From assembly GCF_021018895.1 (NCBI RefSeq), contig NC_079374.1:7839712-7903711 (forward strand): a stretch of DNA of 64,000 nucleotides, given 5' to 3'. Below the pieces are notes generated by a model. The model did not search any database. It was given only the letters and a program-made list of their open reading frames with translations, and was not told the DNA's origin. Below are positions 50,536 through 64,000 of this stretch, in pieces. Positions within the stretch are counted from its first letter, which is position 1. The number at the start of each line of letters is the position of its first letter. The position numbers and the translations under genes were made by a program. Origin of the DNA: Seriola aureovittata (Eukaryota > Chordata > Actinopteri > Carangiformes > Carangidae).

Positions 50536-53500
50536 AAGAAAAAAACAAAATAAAAGCTGCTGTGTGTATGTTTGTCCAACTTCACATATTCCTTATCCTG
50601 ACTGACCTCTTTTTGATGATATCTTGTCACTCCCTGATCACAGCAGTTAAGTTGGTGAGTGCAATGCGATCAATACCAATGGGAATGATGCATAAAACTA
50701 GGAAAATAAGAACCAGGAACTTCACTTTAAATGTCAGCATGACAATGAAACAGTGAAACATGATACAGCCTGCCAATTTAGCAATTGGCACTTGATTGTC
50801 TGATCAACAACAAATCCTGAAAATAAATATATCCTTTTAAGCTAAAGTCATCCTGCATTTCAATCTAAAAGCTTGACACCTCAGCTTTATATAGTATATT
50901 AAATTTTCAGCTACCAAAAAAGGTGCAGAAATAAAGCTAAGAGTCTGTTAATGTTTAAAGAGAGTGGCACAATGACAGACCTATTGTTAAACTGCAATGA
51001 TCCCTGGCGTCAATACATTATCACATATGTCTTCCTATCACCAACAGAGAAGCATATGTCTACTATTATAAAATAAGCAATTATGTGTTTTTTTATTAGT
51101 TCCTGTTTCTTGCAATGTAGCACTACCCAAAATGTAGCACTGGACAACAACCAATCCACAACTGTTAAAAATCATGTGATATGCAGATAGACACGAATTA
51201 GGCAAATGTAAATTCAGTGTCACAGGATAGGACTCAATATGATGCTTGCCAATTATATTGTGTGCTTCTGACAAGTCAATCAACACCACACCTTTCAGTC
51301 TTCCTGGCAATAAAATTAACACTTAGTTTTAGAGTCAGTGCTGTTTTCAATTTATGTAATTTTTGATTTCGAGGTGGGAAAGGGTAATATCACTTTTACA
51401 AACTGGCACTGACACCAGAACTCTCTTCCACAGAGATTGCTGTGATCAAAGTCAATAAGGTGCTGAGCATTATAAAGGGAAGAGAACATGACTTGATGGT
51501 TTTTAGACAAAAAGAAAAGAAAAAAAAATCAAGTCATCCTCTATTCTATTTAACAAACTAAAATCTTAAGTGAAGTTGACAATCACAATACAAAGTCTAA
51601 CCATGGTCCTGAGAACTTTGTCTTTACCATCATAATTTCTCTTCTTTCTAAAAGCCCATCTCCACCATGTCTTTTACCCAGAAACATCAATATTTTAGCA
51701 GATCAGCAACTGACTGGAAATAAGAAGATAACTGAAGTAGATTAGTTGATGTACAATACGCAAAAGTTTGTGATCCAAATAAGACAAGAAGCTTGAAAGT
51801 ATAAACAAAGAACAATTAGTGTTGCTGTTCTTCCCTCCTGAAGAGCAATTACGGTTAAAGCTAAATTCATCAGTCTGTCTATCAAGCATGTCAACAACAG
51901 CAAGTTAACATGTGTGCACTAATTTGGTTGATTTGACTTTTGGGGACATTTTTAAGGTGATACGAATAGGATAGAATGAGTGCTAAAACTGTGTTTGGTT
52001 TATCTACTGTTACAGTGTTTTCTTAGTTTAAAGGTAGTGAAACCACGTTATTTCCTATTTTACAGGTGGCCAGTGATACTTGCCTCCGCATCAGCAATTA
52101 AGGTTGCAGCTGTCACTACAGACAGTACATTACAGTCATTATTATAGGCAAGATCTAGCGAGTGCCTTTGGCTTGCTGGGACAAAATGTCACATCATGTA
52201 TATAGAGCTACTATCAGTAAAACCACTCAGTGGCTAACTATCTACTAATGGGGGTATAGGGTGGATTACTTTCATGACGCACAAAAAACATTATGCTACG
52301 TCTTGCAGTGAAAAAAAGTGACAAATACACGGTAACAACACACGATATTAAGACAAACGTTGAGCTAGATGCAAATGCGGCCTTTTGGATTGAACCGGCT
52401 TTGTAACGTTAACGTTAACGTTATTTAAAAACCATTTAATGGACGGTGAAATCGGTCATGTACCATTGTGTGTGTTGTCGTGGAACATGTTAAAAAATTT
52501 AGACAGTGCAGGTGCATATACAGTACACGGTGACATTATGTAACTATGATTTCAAACTAGCGCCTTAACTACCGTTAACAGCTGGTTTAGTTAGTTAACG
52601 CCTGCTGCTAGCTAGCTGCGGCAACTAACGTTAGGTTAGCCTGCAAGGCGATCCGCCCAGACAGCAGAGCAGTGAAGGCCTCGTCCAAAGCCCACTGCGC
52701 TGAGACACGCAGGCCTCATTATTTGGTCGGGCCTGACATTATACTTGTCCAGCAAACCCTGGCTACAATACTGACGAGCTCTACACAGAGAGCTAGGCTG
52801 GTGCCTAAAATCATGATCGATCTAACATCACTTTCCCTTGCGTTATTGTTGACCAACTATGTTGAGCATCGACCGAGCTAACGAGGAGCAATCCAGATAA
52901 ACAGTTGATGTTAGGTAGCCGTTAGCTTACGTGCGAGTAAATATCCGAAGGTGCATTTAGCTAACGTTTCTATTTTGACAAGCAGCTTGCTGATATGACT
53001 CGACAACTAATTAGTTTCCCCATATATACAAGGAACACTGCTATCTGTCTTAACGTCGCTTTGCAGCCATTTCAGCGTTCAAAATAAGTTAACCTAGCTA
53101 GCCATCTTAGATACGTTAAATATGTAAGTGACAGCGGAGTCGTCTATTTCCTGAAATTTAACTGTGTGTTCTGACCTGTATCGTCTGACGCTAACTTATA
53201 ACTTAGCTAAAACAAACTGAAAATAAAATGTCGGAAGCCCGAGTGAAACAAAAATGATAACAGCAATACGGATTTGATAATGCTATTATTCATAAAATAT
53301 TAAAATGGTGACAGGACGCTAACTAAATTTCAGTAACTTGTAAACATGATACGTTTAAAGGAAATGTTCCTTCTCAGTCTGTAGACAGTGCCGAGGACTA
53401 TTTGCGGGTAGCTAGCGCTAGCTTGGCTCCAGTGAATCTAGCGGGGTGAGCTAATGAGACCACACGAACTGTTAAGACCATGAATTGCAGTTTAATCGCG

Positions 53501-53683
53501 TTGACATTGTCAAAGACTGAATGAGCAGCAACTAACAGAGAAAAAACCGCCAACGACTGAATAACACAAGTAACCCAAATGCAGTAATGTTACCTTGCAT
53601 CCACCACCAGCTGACGCTAATACTAGCGGTAGCCAGCTAACAATCACCAGCCAGCGTACCGAGCTAGTTAGCTAACAACTCAC

Positions 53684-53960
53684 CAGGAATTTGATATGAC
53701 TTCCCCCTCTATTCACGGGCTACGTCCAGCCTTGAACGATGGTGTCGTCGTATATTACATAAACGTGGCCTATATCGGTGACAGTTTCGCAGGACAGAAA
53801 CCTGTTACTAGAAAGATCTAATTCCTACGGTTTTCCCCCCTGCTTCTGGGTGTTTTTCCTGCGTCACCGGCGCGGTAACAGCCCCCCTAACTCTGTCTAG
53901 TCCGATTTCTAGGGCTTGTCACTTCGGTCCCAGCAGTCACTCACAACTTGAATCAGTTCA
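53684..53960 (-). promoter_or_regulatory. usp9x: usp9x non-coding exon 1 and promoter region
   Basis: A minus-strand donor TCCTG|GTGAGT at 53684/53683 marks the end of a likely untranslated first exon, because the coding sequence starts in the exon at 48.5 kb. GC content rises here (caccggcgcggtaac). A YY1-like aacatggcggaag lies at about 53960-53973. The transcription start is not fixed by the sequence. Confidence 0.5.
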
Positions 53961-54099
53961 ACATGGCGGAAGCGCAGTCGGACACAAATGCTGCTCAGTA
54001 AAAACAGGCCAGACGATTGTGTGAACTCCAGCAGAGAGCGTTGTCTGTCAGCTAGTTTGCGCTGCAACCGAGTGCAGTTCAGAAAACACAACACCCGCT

Positions 54100-56830
54100 G
54101 AATGGAAAGGGCATAAAACCCCTCTCAATTCCGATAAGCGACTCCGGCTCCAGCAGCAATATCCTATCCATAGTTTGGTTATAACCAGGAGATAAGAAAG
54201 CTGAGCGGCCCGGCGCACCTGACTCTATCGCCCCCTATCGCACGGGGTGGTCATACATGAATAGGTCATGTTTTCATAAAAAGTGAAAATAACAGAACAC
54301 AAATTCAAAAGTATGTATGCACAAACTGACATTTCAGCACTCTCCAGGGAGGGTATGGTTAGAAGAAAATGGATAGGATACACTTAAATGAACGTAATGG
54401 CAAATTTTATCCCCAAAGGTTAAGCAATACTACTTATGGAAAAATGGTGATGATGGTTAATAAACTATGATTTCGCTAGGCCTATGGTTGAGGTCGAGGC
54501 AACTAAAAGACATTGGCTAAAGTTAGGGAAAGGTAGTCATGGCTGGATTAAAGGATAGCTCCACAGCTTTTCCAGACTGCCCATATGAACATTGAAGTGA
54601 TTTTAAGTGACGGGGGACAAGATCCACGGTCTTGAGGCTTATATGAGGTTTCAGCCATCCAGATCCGATAAGTACAGTGGATGTCACAGTCGTTTTTATT
54701 AAAACTTCCCTTTTTTTTATTACAATCCTTCCTGCAGTTCACAAACACCATCAGTTACACAAACACAAATTTAATACTAAAATGACTGTAAATTTAAAAT
54801 ATATACACTTTTACTGGCAGACTAATGGAGCCTCACATTAGCTTTAAAGAGACTGGAATGTATTTCTGCACAGAACAATGTCTGCAGATTTCTCCTCATC
54901 ACTTACACTGAAAGCAAGAAAAAGAAGGAATCTGTTAATGGTCAGTAGGATCAGCAAGCTAAACATGTTTCTTGGCACCTGATTATTGTTTTAAGACAGA
55001 ACTGATTAACTATGATTCTATCCTTTAACCTGTTTAGAGGCCACATGGCAAAAAAGATGAATTATTAACCCCACATTCCTGCTTCCATTTGCACATTGTA
55101 TACATTAGTCCTGCAATATTTCATAGCACTGCATTTAGTCTATGGTAATTTGATCAAACACAAATAAATGTACCCATGTAAGCACAATATCAGCTGCAAA
55201 ATAATGTTGTTACAACTACATTTTGACACAGGGCCTCCAGATTAGGTAATAAAACAGGACCCACTCTTTGGCCCTTATTTTGTCGGTTGACATTTCACTT
55301 CAGAACTAGTGCAAATTCCCATATTCCTTCCAGTTCTAATAGTCAAATTATCAGTTAACGCACAATGAACTTGAGGTTTTAAGGGTCCTTGGAGTCTGGG
55401 GCACCAGTGCAGTTGTTGGCTTTGCTCAGGTGGTCATTTAGGTCATGGTTATAGTTAGGGTCATGTGGTATTTGTTCAGAGAACAAATCTCACAGGTTTG
55501 TTCCCTATCCAGTAGTCCCTGACCTGACATGCATGTCCTCAGACAAAACACCAAACTCCTACCTGTCTAATTAATGTACAGTAATATGACTTTGGAAGAG
55601 AGTCAGCCAAGTGCATAAAATATCATCACTCACTTTCTCAGTTGCTCAGTAGGGACTCACTATTTATTGAAAATGTACCGGAAGACTAGAAAAATGGAAA
55701 GACCTGTACAGTACAATGCAATCTAATATAATCTATAATCTGATAATGCAATAAATACAATTCAACTTGAAACGCTTCGTTTCAGGTGTGTCTTTCATGC
55801 TGCATACTTCCCCACCCTTTGAAGCCACCAAGATGGTGGGTTCCCATGGGAGAAATATGGGCATTATTACAAAATTAACATTAAAATTAACATTTTACAT
55901 ACAAAGAAAACACTAAAACCACCAAACAGTACAATGTAAAGTTGGACCTTTAACAATTTGTCAGTTAATAACTTTGTTGATTAGTCAGTTATAAAACAAT
56001 TATGCCTAATCGGTGACTGTTTAGATTTTTCATGCCAAATATTTCATAATTTAATTTTATTAAATTTTTTTCTCAAATTAAATGACAGTAAACTGAATCA
56101 TTTTGAGGTTTGACTATTGGTTGAACAAAAAAGACATCTGATTGACTCTTGGTAATTATGATTGGATTGATCAAGAAAATAATCAGTTTATTAATCCATA
56201 ATAAATTGGTTGCATTCTTATATAATATGGTTAAAAACGAGCTCCACTTCAGACAGCTACAAGAGTAAAATTCTGCTTAAACAGTTATACATGAGTAATA
56301 ATAAGATAATGATATAATATATAATATTATATTATAGTATAGTATATAGCATTTAATAAGAAATACAATATACTATATTGTATTTCATTAAATCATTAAA
56401 TACACGATTAGATATGCTACTATACTACTAAGAACATTTTCCTACTTACATACTTTTCCTTAGTAAAATTATTGAAGCAGGACTTTTACTTGTAATGGAG
56501 TATTTTTACAGGGTAGTATCAGTACTTTTTCTAAGGTAATTGACCTGAATACTTCCTCCACCATTCTGTCATCTGTTACCAGGGCAACAGATTAGCGAAG
56601 ATGTTAATCAGTAAATGGCTGAGTCATACAGGATATCAAACTAAGCCTATAAACACGTAGAATCACACACTTGTCTGGCATTGTAAACCTGACAATCAAA
56701 TTGTTTGGTCCAGTTACCCCCTTTGGGCTGATGTAAAACACAGCAGTAAGAGGAAATTAGTGACTCTCGCTCCTCAAGGCTCCAGTCTGGGTTTTCTTTA
56801 CAACCGGATCTATGGTAATCATTCCCGACA
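54100..56830. other. Bidirectional intergenic region between usp9x and med14
   Basis: About 2.7 kb, AT-rich in the middle. No gene is recognised, only short ORFs and an ATA-rich stretch near 56300-56400. It should contain the promoters of both divergent genes at its edges. Confidence 0.5.
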
Positions 56831-56831
56831 G

Positions 56832-57077
56832 CAAAGATGGCGGCTGAGCGGCGTTGAGTCTTCTCCGTAATGAGTTACCAGATTTGGTGTATTTGTTGAG
56901 TTTTCAGCTGAACGGGGAAACAAAGTCCATGCTGAGAAACTCGTGTCGTGGAAGAAATGTTGTAAGACTACGACGAAAATCTTTTCGCAAGGAGTTAGCC
57001 ACTACAGCTCAATAGTTTTCCGTTGTAGCGCTGGGTGTGCGTCGCCGTTGCTAACTAGTCTGAATCGTCATTGTAAA
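56832..57077 (+). promoter_or_regulatory. med14: med14 promoter edge and 5' UTR with a short uORF
   Basis: The sequence gcaaagatggcggctgag contains a YY1-type AAGATGGCGGC, often located at or just after the start of housekeeping transcripts. Its ATG (56837) opens a seven-codon frame including the stop (MAAERR). The main frame is open upstream of ATG 57078 but has no earlier ATG in frame, so 57078 is taken as the start. Confidence 0.55.
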
Positions 57078-60000
57078 ATGGCTCCGGTGCAGATTGGGTC
57101 AGATGGGCAGCTCGTCCCACTCGGAGGTCCGGTAGTCTCGGGTCCACAGCCACCACCACCCGGGACCCCGGCCACGCACGGTATCCGACTGAGCCTGCTA
57201 ATTGAGTTTCTTCTCCAGAGGACCTACCATGAAATTACCCTGCTGGCGGAACTGTAAGTAACAGTTTAGCATTGTAGGCCTCAAAGCTAACTAGGATAAC
57301 TGGCGGGCTAATCAGCTAATGTTAGTAAACTGAGAGGATGCTCTTCATCCAGACGCTAAATCAATCACTAACCGGTTCATCATAAGTGCACATTTGAGAC
57401 TAATCGAGAAGTGAGGGGATGTCTTTCACATGGCTGGTGATTGCCAAGTAGATAGGACAGATGACTACTGTGATGAGGGGGCGTACCGGTAAACAACACA
57501 TTATAACTCCTAAACTTAAAGGTAACTAATGGTTATTTATGCAAAATAAGTGTTTGTGTTGGGCGATGAATATGTGCGACACCAGATTGATGATGGACCA
57601 CTTGCCAGTTTTTCCTCACCTATTTATAAACTGAGAAGGGGAACAGTTTCATTTTCTGTATTAAAAGTAGACTCATATTATGGACGCACACATTATGGGC
57701 AGGCTATCTGTGATGTACTGTTTATGCACTTTAAGGATGAGGATAATGGCAGTAAATAAATGTTTTAATGTTTGTTTTATTCCAGACTTCCCAGAAAAAC
57801 GGATATGGAGAGGTGTGTGTCTTCAAATCTCATTCAGAAATTTCTTATCCCTTCACTCCCTTATCCACTCATTCAGATAATCTGTTGTTCTGAATTTATT
57901 TGTAACTTTTATCTTGTGTTCCTTTTTTCAGGAAAATTGAAATTGTCCAGTTTGCTAGTCGAACCAGGCAGCTGTTTGTACGTCTGCTAGCCCTGGTAAA
58001 ATGGGCAAGCAATGCAGGGAAAGTTGAGAAGTGTGCGGTATGTTGTTATTAATTTTTTATTAATTTAACCTTTATGTAACCAGGAAGACTATTGACATAC
58101 ATTTACAAGAGACACCTGGCCAAAATGGAAATGTAAGATAGGTGTTTAATTTAGTTTACAAAAATCACATACCAAGTTTTCAGCAGATTCTAGAGACTCT
58201 AAAGATTATCCATCTAGATGGTCTGGTCTGGTAAATGTTAGAAACAGGAGAAAGCATTTCACTAAGGTAAACGGGAAGTTCACCAAAGGTGGCTTTAAAG
58301 ATAAATAGGTACATATGAATCTTTCTATAATGTAATTTTACTACCCCTGATATCACTCTTTTATAGGTGGATTTTAATGAATACACTTGCCTTGGGTCCA
58401 TCAGAACACAAAATCAACTCACTCTTACTTCTCTCCAATTGTATCCATGGTAACAGATGATATCCAGCTTCCTGGATCAGCAGACCATCTTGTTTGTGGA
58501 TACAGCTGATAGGCTGGCATCATTGGCCAGAGATGCACTGGTTCATGCCCGTTTGCCCAGCTTTGCCATCCCCTTCGCCATCGATGTGCTCACCACAGGG
58601 TCGTACCCACGCTTGCCCACATGCATACGAGTAAGTTTGTTAAAGTTCTTTTGCTGCCTGCTAAGACTGCTAATTTATATTGTTTTATGAAAAGATGTTG
58701 GGATTTAAACATCTGTCTGTTGTGTATTTTGGGTATGTCAGCATTTGTTCCTATGTCTGTTTCCATTTTTGTAGGATAAGATCATTCCTCCAGACCCCAT
58801 TACTAAGGTTGAGAAGCAGACCACACTGAACCAACTTAATCAGATTCTGCGACACCGGCTTGTCACCACAGATTTACCACCCCAGCTAGCAAACCTCACA
58901 GTTGGTAAGAAGCTTGTATCAACCATCAGTGGTATATTTTAACTGCTAAGCATTCTTATCACTTTATTAGCATTTTTTTTCAGCTGTATTGGCAGGGAGA
59001 ATACCTTATGTGTATGTTTGCTTGTGTGTTTGTTTGTGTTAGCTAATGGGCGTGTAAAGTTTCGTGTGGAAGGGGAGTTTGAGGCCACTTTGACTGTGAT
59101 GGGAGATGACCCTGATATTCCTTGGAGGCTGCTTAAGCTGGAGATTCTGGTGGAGGATAAAGAAACGGGAGGTAAGGCATGCACTCGTCCAGCTCTTCTG
59201 CATACCAAAGTGGGTACCATTGACAAGCTGATAGACAATCAACTTCATTGCTAATGTTTTTCCCTTTCGCTTTTTCTCTCAACTGGTTTGTCTGTCTGTC
59301 ACTCCATTCCCACGCTCCATCTATTCCCCCTCCCTCTCCTTATTGACAGATGGCCGAACCTTGGTCCACAGTTTGCAGGTGAACTTCATCCATGAGTTGG
59401 TCCAGGCACGTCTTTGTGCAGATGAGAAACCATTACAGGACATGTATAACTGCTTGCGTATCCTTTCTATGTCTTTGTTTGTCTGTGTGCACACATACAC
59501 AGACATTTTGTGTATGTCCTGCCTGCAACCACTTGGCTTTTGTCCCAGTCTGCTTTGAATTACTGCAGTAGGGCGGGAGTGTATGTCGGAGCATATAGAG
59601 TATTGACTGGTCAAGCAGACAAGTGCAGCATTCCAATGAGAAACACAGCTGCAGAATTGGATCCTTCTTAACCCCCTCTTTTTTCATTATCAAACAACAC
59701 AACTGCTGTTTGTTAAGGGCAGTACTGTTTTCACTACAACTTGTCACCCAGGGTGTAGTGAGGTGTAATTAATTCCTTGTAGTGTGTCTCGACACCTGTT
59801 GATAAGGAACTTAGAAGTTGATGTTTTTTGTGTCCTTGCTTTTGTGAAATCGAGCAAACCTACATTTCCTGCAAATTACAAGTGTCCCATCCTGTCAACA
59901 TCAAAACCAATCACCTGATATTTGTAAGATGATTGTCAGGCAGTGATAACTGTCCCATTCTTCAAGCTGTTTTAACCCATGGTAAAATGTAGAGAGAAAT

Positions 60001-63000
60001 GCAAACATCAAAGACCCTAATCAAGCATGCAAGCTGAGCACAACCATGCTAATCACAATGCTAATCAGTACATCTCTGTTCTGCCTCCCCACCCCACCAA
60101 CGCTAGCAGTGCAGCTTAATGTGTCAAAGAGCAGTCTGTGTGGGGCACAAACACCCCTTTTACCAACAAAGTGTATGTGTTTCAAGGATATGAGTGTGAG
60201 TGTGTTTTGAATTTTAATGGAAAGATGTGTATAATACTTTATCTTTCTTCACCTGGACTTGGTGTTTTCCCACACTCTGTTTTCTTTAACCGCATTGTTT
60301 CCAGACTCCTTCTGTCTCTCACTGCAGCTAGAGGTGCTTCACTCTCAGACTCTAATGCTGATCAGAGAGCGATGGGGAGACCTGGTGCAGGAGGAGAGAT
60401 ATGTGCCTGCAAAATACCTCACGCTCACTGTCTGGAAGTAAGGCTACGTCCACACTAATACCTTTTCATTTTAAAACAAAAACAATCTGTCCAGAGGAGC
60501 GTTTTTAGTTCTGTATTGGACATAATCTCTGTTCATACTGACACACCTCAGAACGCATATCACATGACCATTCAGATACACTTAGCATGCACATGCTGAT
60601 GTAAACAGGAAGCAGATTGGCTGCTCTGCAGTTGGTTAGTTGCAGAAAATAATACAAACAAGGAACAAAAAAGGCAGTTGTAGAGTTATAATGCAAAATT
60701 TAACTGCACAACAGCTGCTAGCAAAGACAACAAGGTCAGCTTAAGATTTTAAATTGCAGCCACATTAATAGACATGTACACATATACTTGCCTTTTAAAT
60801 ACCAATGGGTGCAACTATACCGTGTTTTCAAGAATATACCAAATGCATTTAACAATTACTACTTACTAATCCATACGGACCCATTATGTTTTTCTCTGTC
60901 TCCCTCTCATTTTGTCTTTCCAGCCAACAGGTTTTGGGTAGGAAAACAGGTACAGCATCGGTACATAAAGTCACTATCAAGATTGATGAGTCGGATGGAT
61001 CTAAGCCATTGCAAATATCTCATGAACCTCCTCTCCCTGCCTGTGACTCCAAATTGATGGAGAGAGCTATGAAGGTGAAGTGAAGGTTAATGTTCTCCAT
61101 GTAATATATAGTACAGATCAGTGTGGTTTATTGTACTAACATCTCACAATTTAAGAATGTTATTTTCTGTTACCCATTCTCTAGATTGACCATCTGTCAG
61201 TGGAGAAACTTTTGATAGACAGTGTGCATGCACGGTCCCATCAGAAGCTACAGGAACTGAAGGCCATTCTGAAGGCCAGCAACCCCAGTGACAACTGTAT
61301 GTATGCTCTCGTCATTACAACCATTTAACACATTTTTTGTCATTTTAGCAAACTAGTTTTGTTTTCAACAGCAGCTGTAGCCTTGTGTAAATCAGTGAAA
61401 GAATTGCAAAGCTTGAAAAAGGAGCCATTGTTTAGCACGCAGAAGATGTCATTCTAACCTCAAAACAGATGTATTGGCAGGATTTTTATGGTATTAAAGT
61501 CTCACTTAAAACAATTGTTAGGTTCTGACAGAAACATTTGAAAGAGGTTTTGACTGCTGTAATAATTTCTCCATGCTCGACATTAAGAGATCCCTCTCTG
61601 ATAGGGAGACATAATTCAAAGTCCTTGTTCTGTATTGAAATGTATACAAAAGTTTATCTGAGGTTGGCGATCTGAGTTAGCCAAGCCAAGTAATTATCTT
61701 CCAACATAATAGTTCAAAATTCCCTCTTGGTGTTATTATCACTCCACCGCAGCTCAGCATGGAAACAGTGTCTGGGGAAACCTAAAGAGGGAATTTTGCA
61801 TTAAAAACACTTTAACATTGGAAGATACTCATTTGATTCCATTAATGCAGATTGCTGAAGCTTCATGCAGAAAGGGGCCGATGGTTTTTGTTCTCATTAA
61901 TAACTGGGAAATCGCTTTAGGGATGGATCTTTTAATAGCCAATATAAATGGGAGACATGATTACAGCAAGTGTTTGTGTTCATATGTGAGTATTCTTTTG
62001 AGAGTTGAAATTGTGAACTTATCTTTTAATTATGATGAACTGCATGTTCAAATTGGCTCATAGAGCTGTGCTCTCCATGCCTCTACTATTCTCCTTTCAT
62101 TAATGTACTGAAACTATGGTTTTGAGCCATCTATTGTATTGAAAAGAGATACTCATGTGTGTTTGTTTATTTCAGCATTCATCGAGACTGCTTTACCTAC
62201 ACTCGTTATTCCAATACTTGAGCCTTGTGGTCGCTCTGAGTGCTTACACATTTTTGTAGACCTGCACTCTGGCATGTTTCAGCCCATGCTCTATGGATTA
62301 GGTAAGTAGGAGCAAACATTAACTTATAACAATTTTTTTTCATGTTTGTAAATTTTATGTTTGTCCATTGTGTTGCTCCTAGTAAAAAATGTTGTTCAGG
62401 TTGTGTTTACATAGGGGAATTGGTTTTGTATAACAATAAATAAATCAGATAATTTGGCTGGGATGATTTAAAGTCATACTGGTGATTCTGCTTCTCTCTA
62501 AAGATCAATCTATGCTGGATGACATTGAAAAGACCATCAACGACGATATGAAGCGCATCATATCTTGGCTGCAACAACTAAAGTAAGTCTACCTCCGCCC
62601 TAAATATTTATGAAGCTAACAGTAAACAGTATTTCTTTTAGCACAGCTAGAGCAGTAGCAATTCAGTAGACAGAAGTGATGGGGAGCAAATAGTCAGCAG
62701 TAGGAGCCATAGTCCTGATGCCTGTTTCTAGCTTGTCAAAACTGACTAATTGCGGTCCGTAGTAGTAGCTGTCAGTAGCAACACTTGGCGAAGCAATTGG
62801 CAAGATGGGTGTTGATGAATTGCCAGGGCTTTTAGAGTCATGCACTAGTGAACAGTGTGAATTCTCTATCTGTGTATGAGTATAAGCTACGAACCCTGGA
62901 CTTTTTGCAAATTAGCCTTCATTAAGAGACTGACTCTTTCTGTCTTGCTCTCTGGTCAGGTTCTGGTTGGGGGAGCAGCGCTGTCGACAGTCTGTCAAGC

Positions 63001-64000
63001 ACCTTCCCACAGTGTGTACTGACGTCCTACATCTCTCCAACTCAGCCTCTCACCCTGTTGGCAACTTGTCCAAACACAAACTCTTCATTAAGCTCACACG
63101 TCTTCCGCAGTACTACATTGTGAGTTCCTTAAACAATATTTTCCTGAAAGGAGCTAAACAAAAATGGAAATTCCACTACCCCCCTTATTCTCCATCCATT
63201 TTTTTTAAACTCCTCTTCTTCCTTCTTCTCATCTCTTCTTTGTAGGTGGTGGAAATGCTTGAAGTGCCTAGTAGTCCTACAGCCTTGCAGTACAAGTACT
63301 CCTTCCTGTCTGTATCTCAGTTGGAAGGAGATGATGGACCCATGTGCGCGCAACTACTGCAGCATTTCAAGCCCAACCTAGAACACCTTGTCCAGGACAC
63401 TACAACGGGGAGAGGTGCCCGACCTGGGACTAAGAGAAAGGTAGTCATTGCTAGAGTAGTCTTTCAGTAATTCACCACACAAAAATTAATGTTTTTTTGG
63501 GTTGTAATGGTTGCGATGCTGGCGTAGAAGTTTGAACTAGACAGTTTTGACCAGCTAGGAAAATGTGGGTGGGAAACATAAATAATAAATGCTACGCCCA
63601 CCCTCAAAAGCTGTCCACAAGGCACAGCTGACAAAGACATGTTATGACATTCCAGAGTTAATATTTCTTCCTAATAATATAAAATGCCCCAGTCCTGGTG
63701 TAGCTGCGGCAGCTATGTGCTATGTGGCTTCATTGCTACGACATAACCTCCTGCTCTGCTCTGTAGATTTGTGGAGAACGGGGGGACCCAGAGCCAAAGA
63801 AGCCTAAGCGTTCTGGGGAAATGTGTGCCTTCAACAAGGAGCTGGCTCACCTGGTAGCAATGTGTGACACCAACATGCCTTTCATTGGCCTCAGAACAGA
63901 GGTAAGTCACAGTGCTCAGACAGTCCTGAATCCTTCATACCGTCATACGTGTGTATTCTGACTAATTCTGCATCTTTCTGTCTGTCTTCGGGAAGCTGTC
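57078..64000 (+). CDS. med14: Mediator subunit 14 (MED14/RGR1), 5' part, runs off the window
   Basis: MED14 is the backbone of the Mediator complex, joining head, middle and tail modules in the nucleus. Coding exons: 57078-57253, 57786-57812, 57932-58037, 58457-58630, 58775-58904, 59043-59171, 59350-59457, 60305-60437, 60924-61074, 61185-61296, 62176-62301, 62504-62582, 62960-63119, 63246-63440, 63767-63901, and 63996 onward. Phases close at every junction, giving 647 codons, under half of the roughly 1450 of the human protein. Landmarks are [18 protein letters not shown], an LXXLL motif LAELL spanning exons 1 and 2, [37 protein letters not shown] and [17 protein letters not shown]. The second exon is only 27 bases. 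The human gene is likewise divergent from USP9X. Confidence 0.97.

Larger units (their letters stand above)
48528..53683 (-). other. usp9x first intron (5' UTR intron)
   Basis: About 5.2 kb between the non-coding first exon and the exon with the start codon. Apart from the SINE and MITE near 49.9-50.5 kb and a short repeat near 49.46 kb I see no gene. An alternative donor (GCAAG|GTAACA) lies near 53594. Confidence 0.55.

Noticed and set aside
56943..57257. Longer N-terminus for med14 starting before 57078
   Set aside because: The upstream in-frame stretch is open, but its first possible start is [14 protein letters not shown] is the conserved start of the family.

Overview
The window is nuclear DNA from a ray-finned (teleost) fish. 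The basis is vertebrate genes with vertebrate splice structure, protein sequences close to but distinct from mammalian ones, and teleost-type interspersed repeats (Tc1/mariner remnant, snap-back MITE, tRNA-like SINEs, the 'tttatttata' repeat). The species cannot be named from sequence alone. There is no CRISPR array, bacterial operon or viral gene. Splice boundaries below were read by eye; all coding-exon phases close, but single coordinates may be off by a base. Layout. (1) 1-9.5 kb is a small-nuclear-RNA neighbourhood with no recognised protein gene: a decayed ORF at 475-1158, two complementary halves of U1 snRNA in opposite orientation (1977-2034 +, 2748-2820 -), and two full-length U2 snRNA genes on the minus strand (3709-3896 and 6672-6859). 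The U2 genes sit in a diverged tandem duplication of about 2 kb that also carries copies of a module with a conserved splice-donor-like signal. (2) 9.5-13.3 kb holds a complete rpl8 gene (+; one non-coding and five coding exons, 257 aa) with a TOP-type start and a ZNF143-like site upstream. (3) 13.3-15.2 kb is intergenic, with a Tc1/mariner fragment and a 382-bp MITE. (4) 15.2-54 kb is a complete usp9x gene (-; non-coding first exon, 45 coding exons, 2583 codons plus stop), a giant ubiquitin-specific protease with its Cys box, zinc ligands and His box all present. (5) 56.8-64 kb is the 5' part of med14 (+; 15 full coding exons and the first bases of the 16th), a Mediator scaffold subunit; the gene runs off the right edge. 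usp9x and med14 are head to head about 2.8 kb apart, as in human Xp11.4; rpl8 and usp9x are tail to tail. The genes are housekeeping in type (splicing RNA, ribosome, deubiquitination, Mediator) and do not form one pathway. The most notable signals are the U2 pair, identical over about 267 bp inside strongly diverged flanks; the split, inverted U1 sequence; the triplicated donor-bearing module beside the U2 genes; and two overlapping uORFs in usp9x that alternative splicing could remove.
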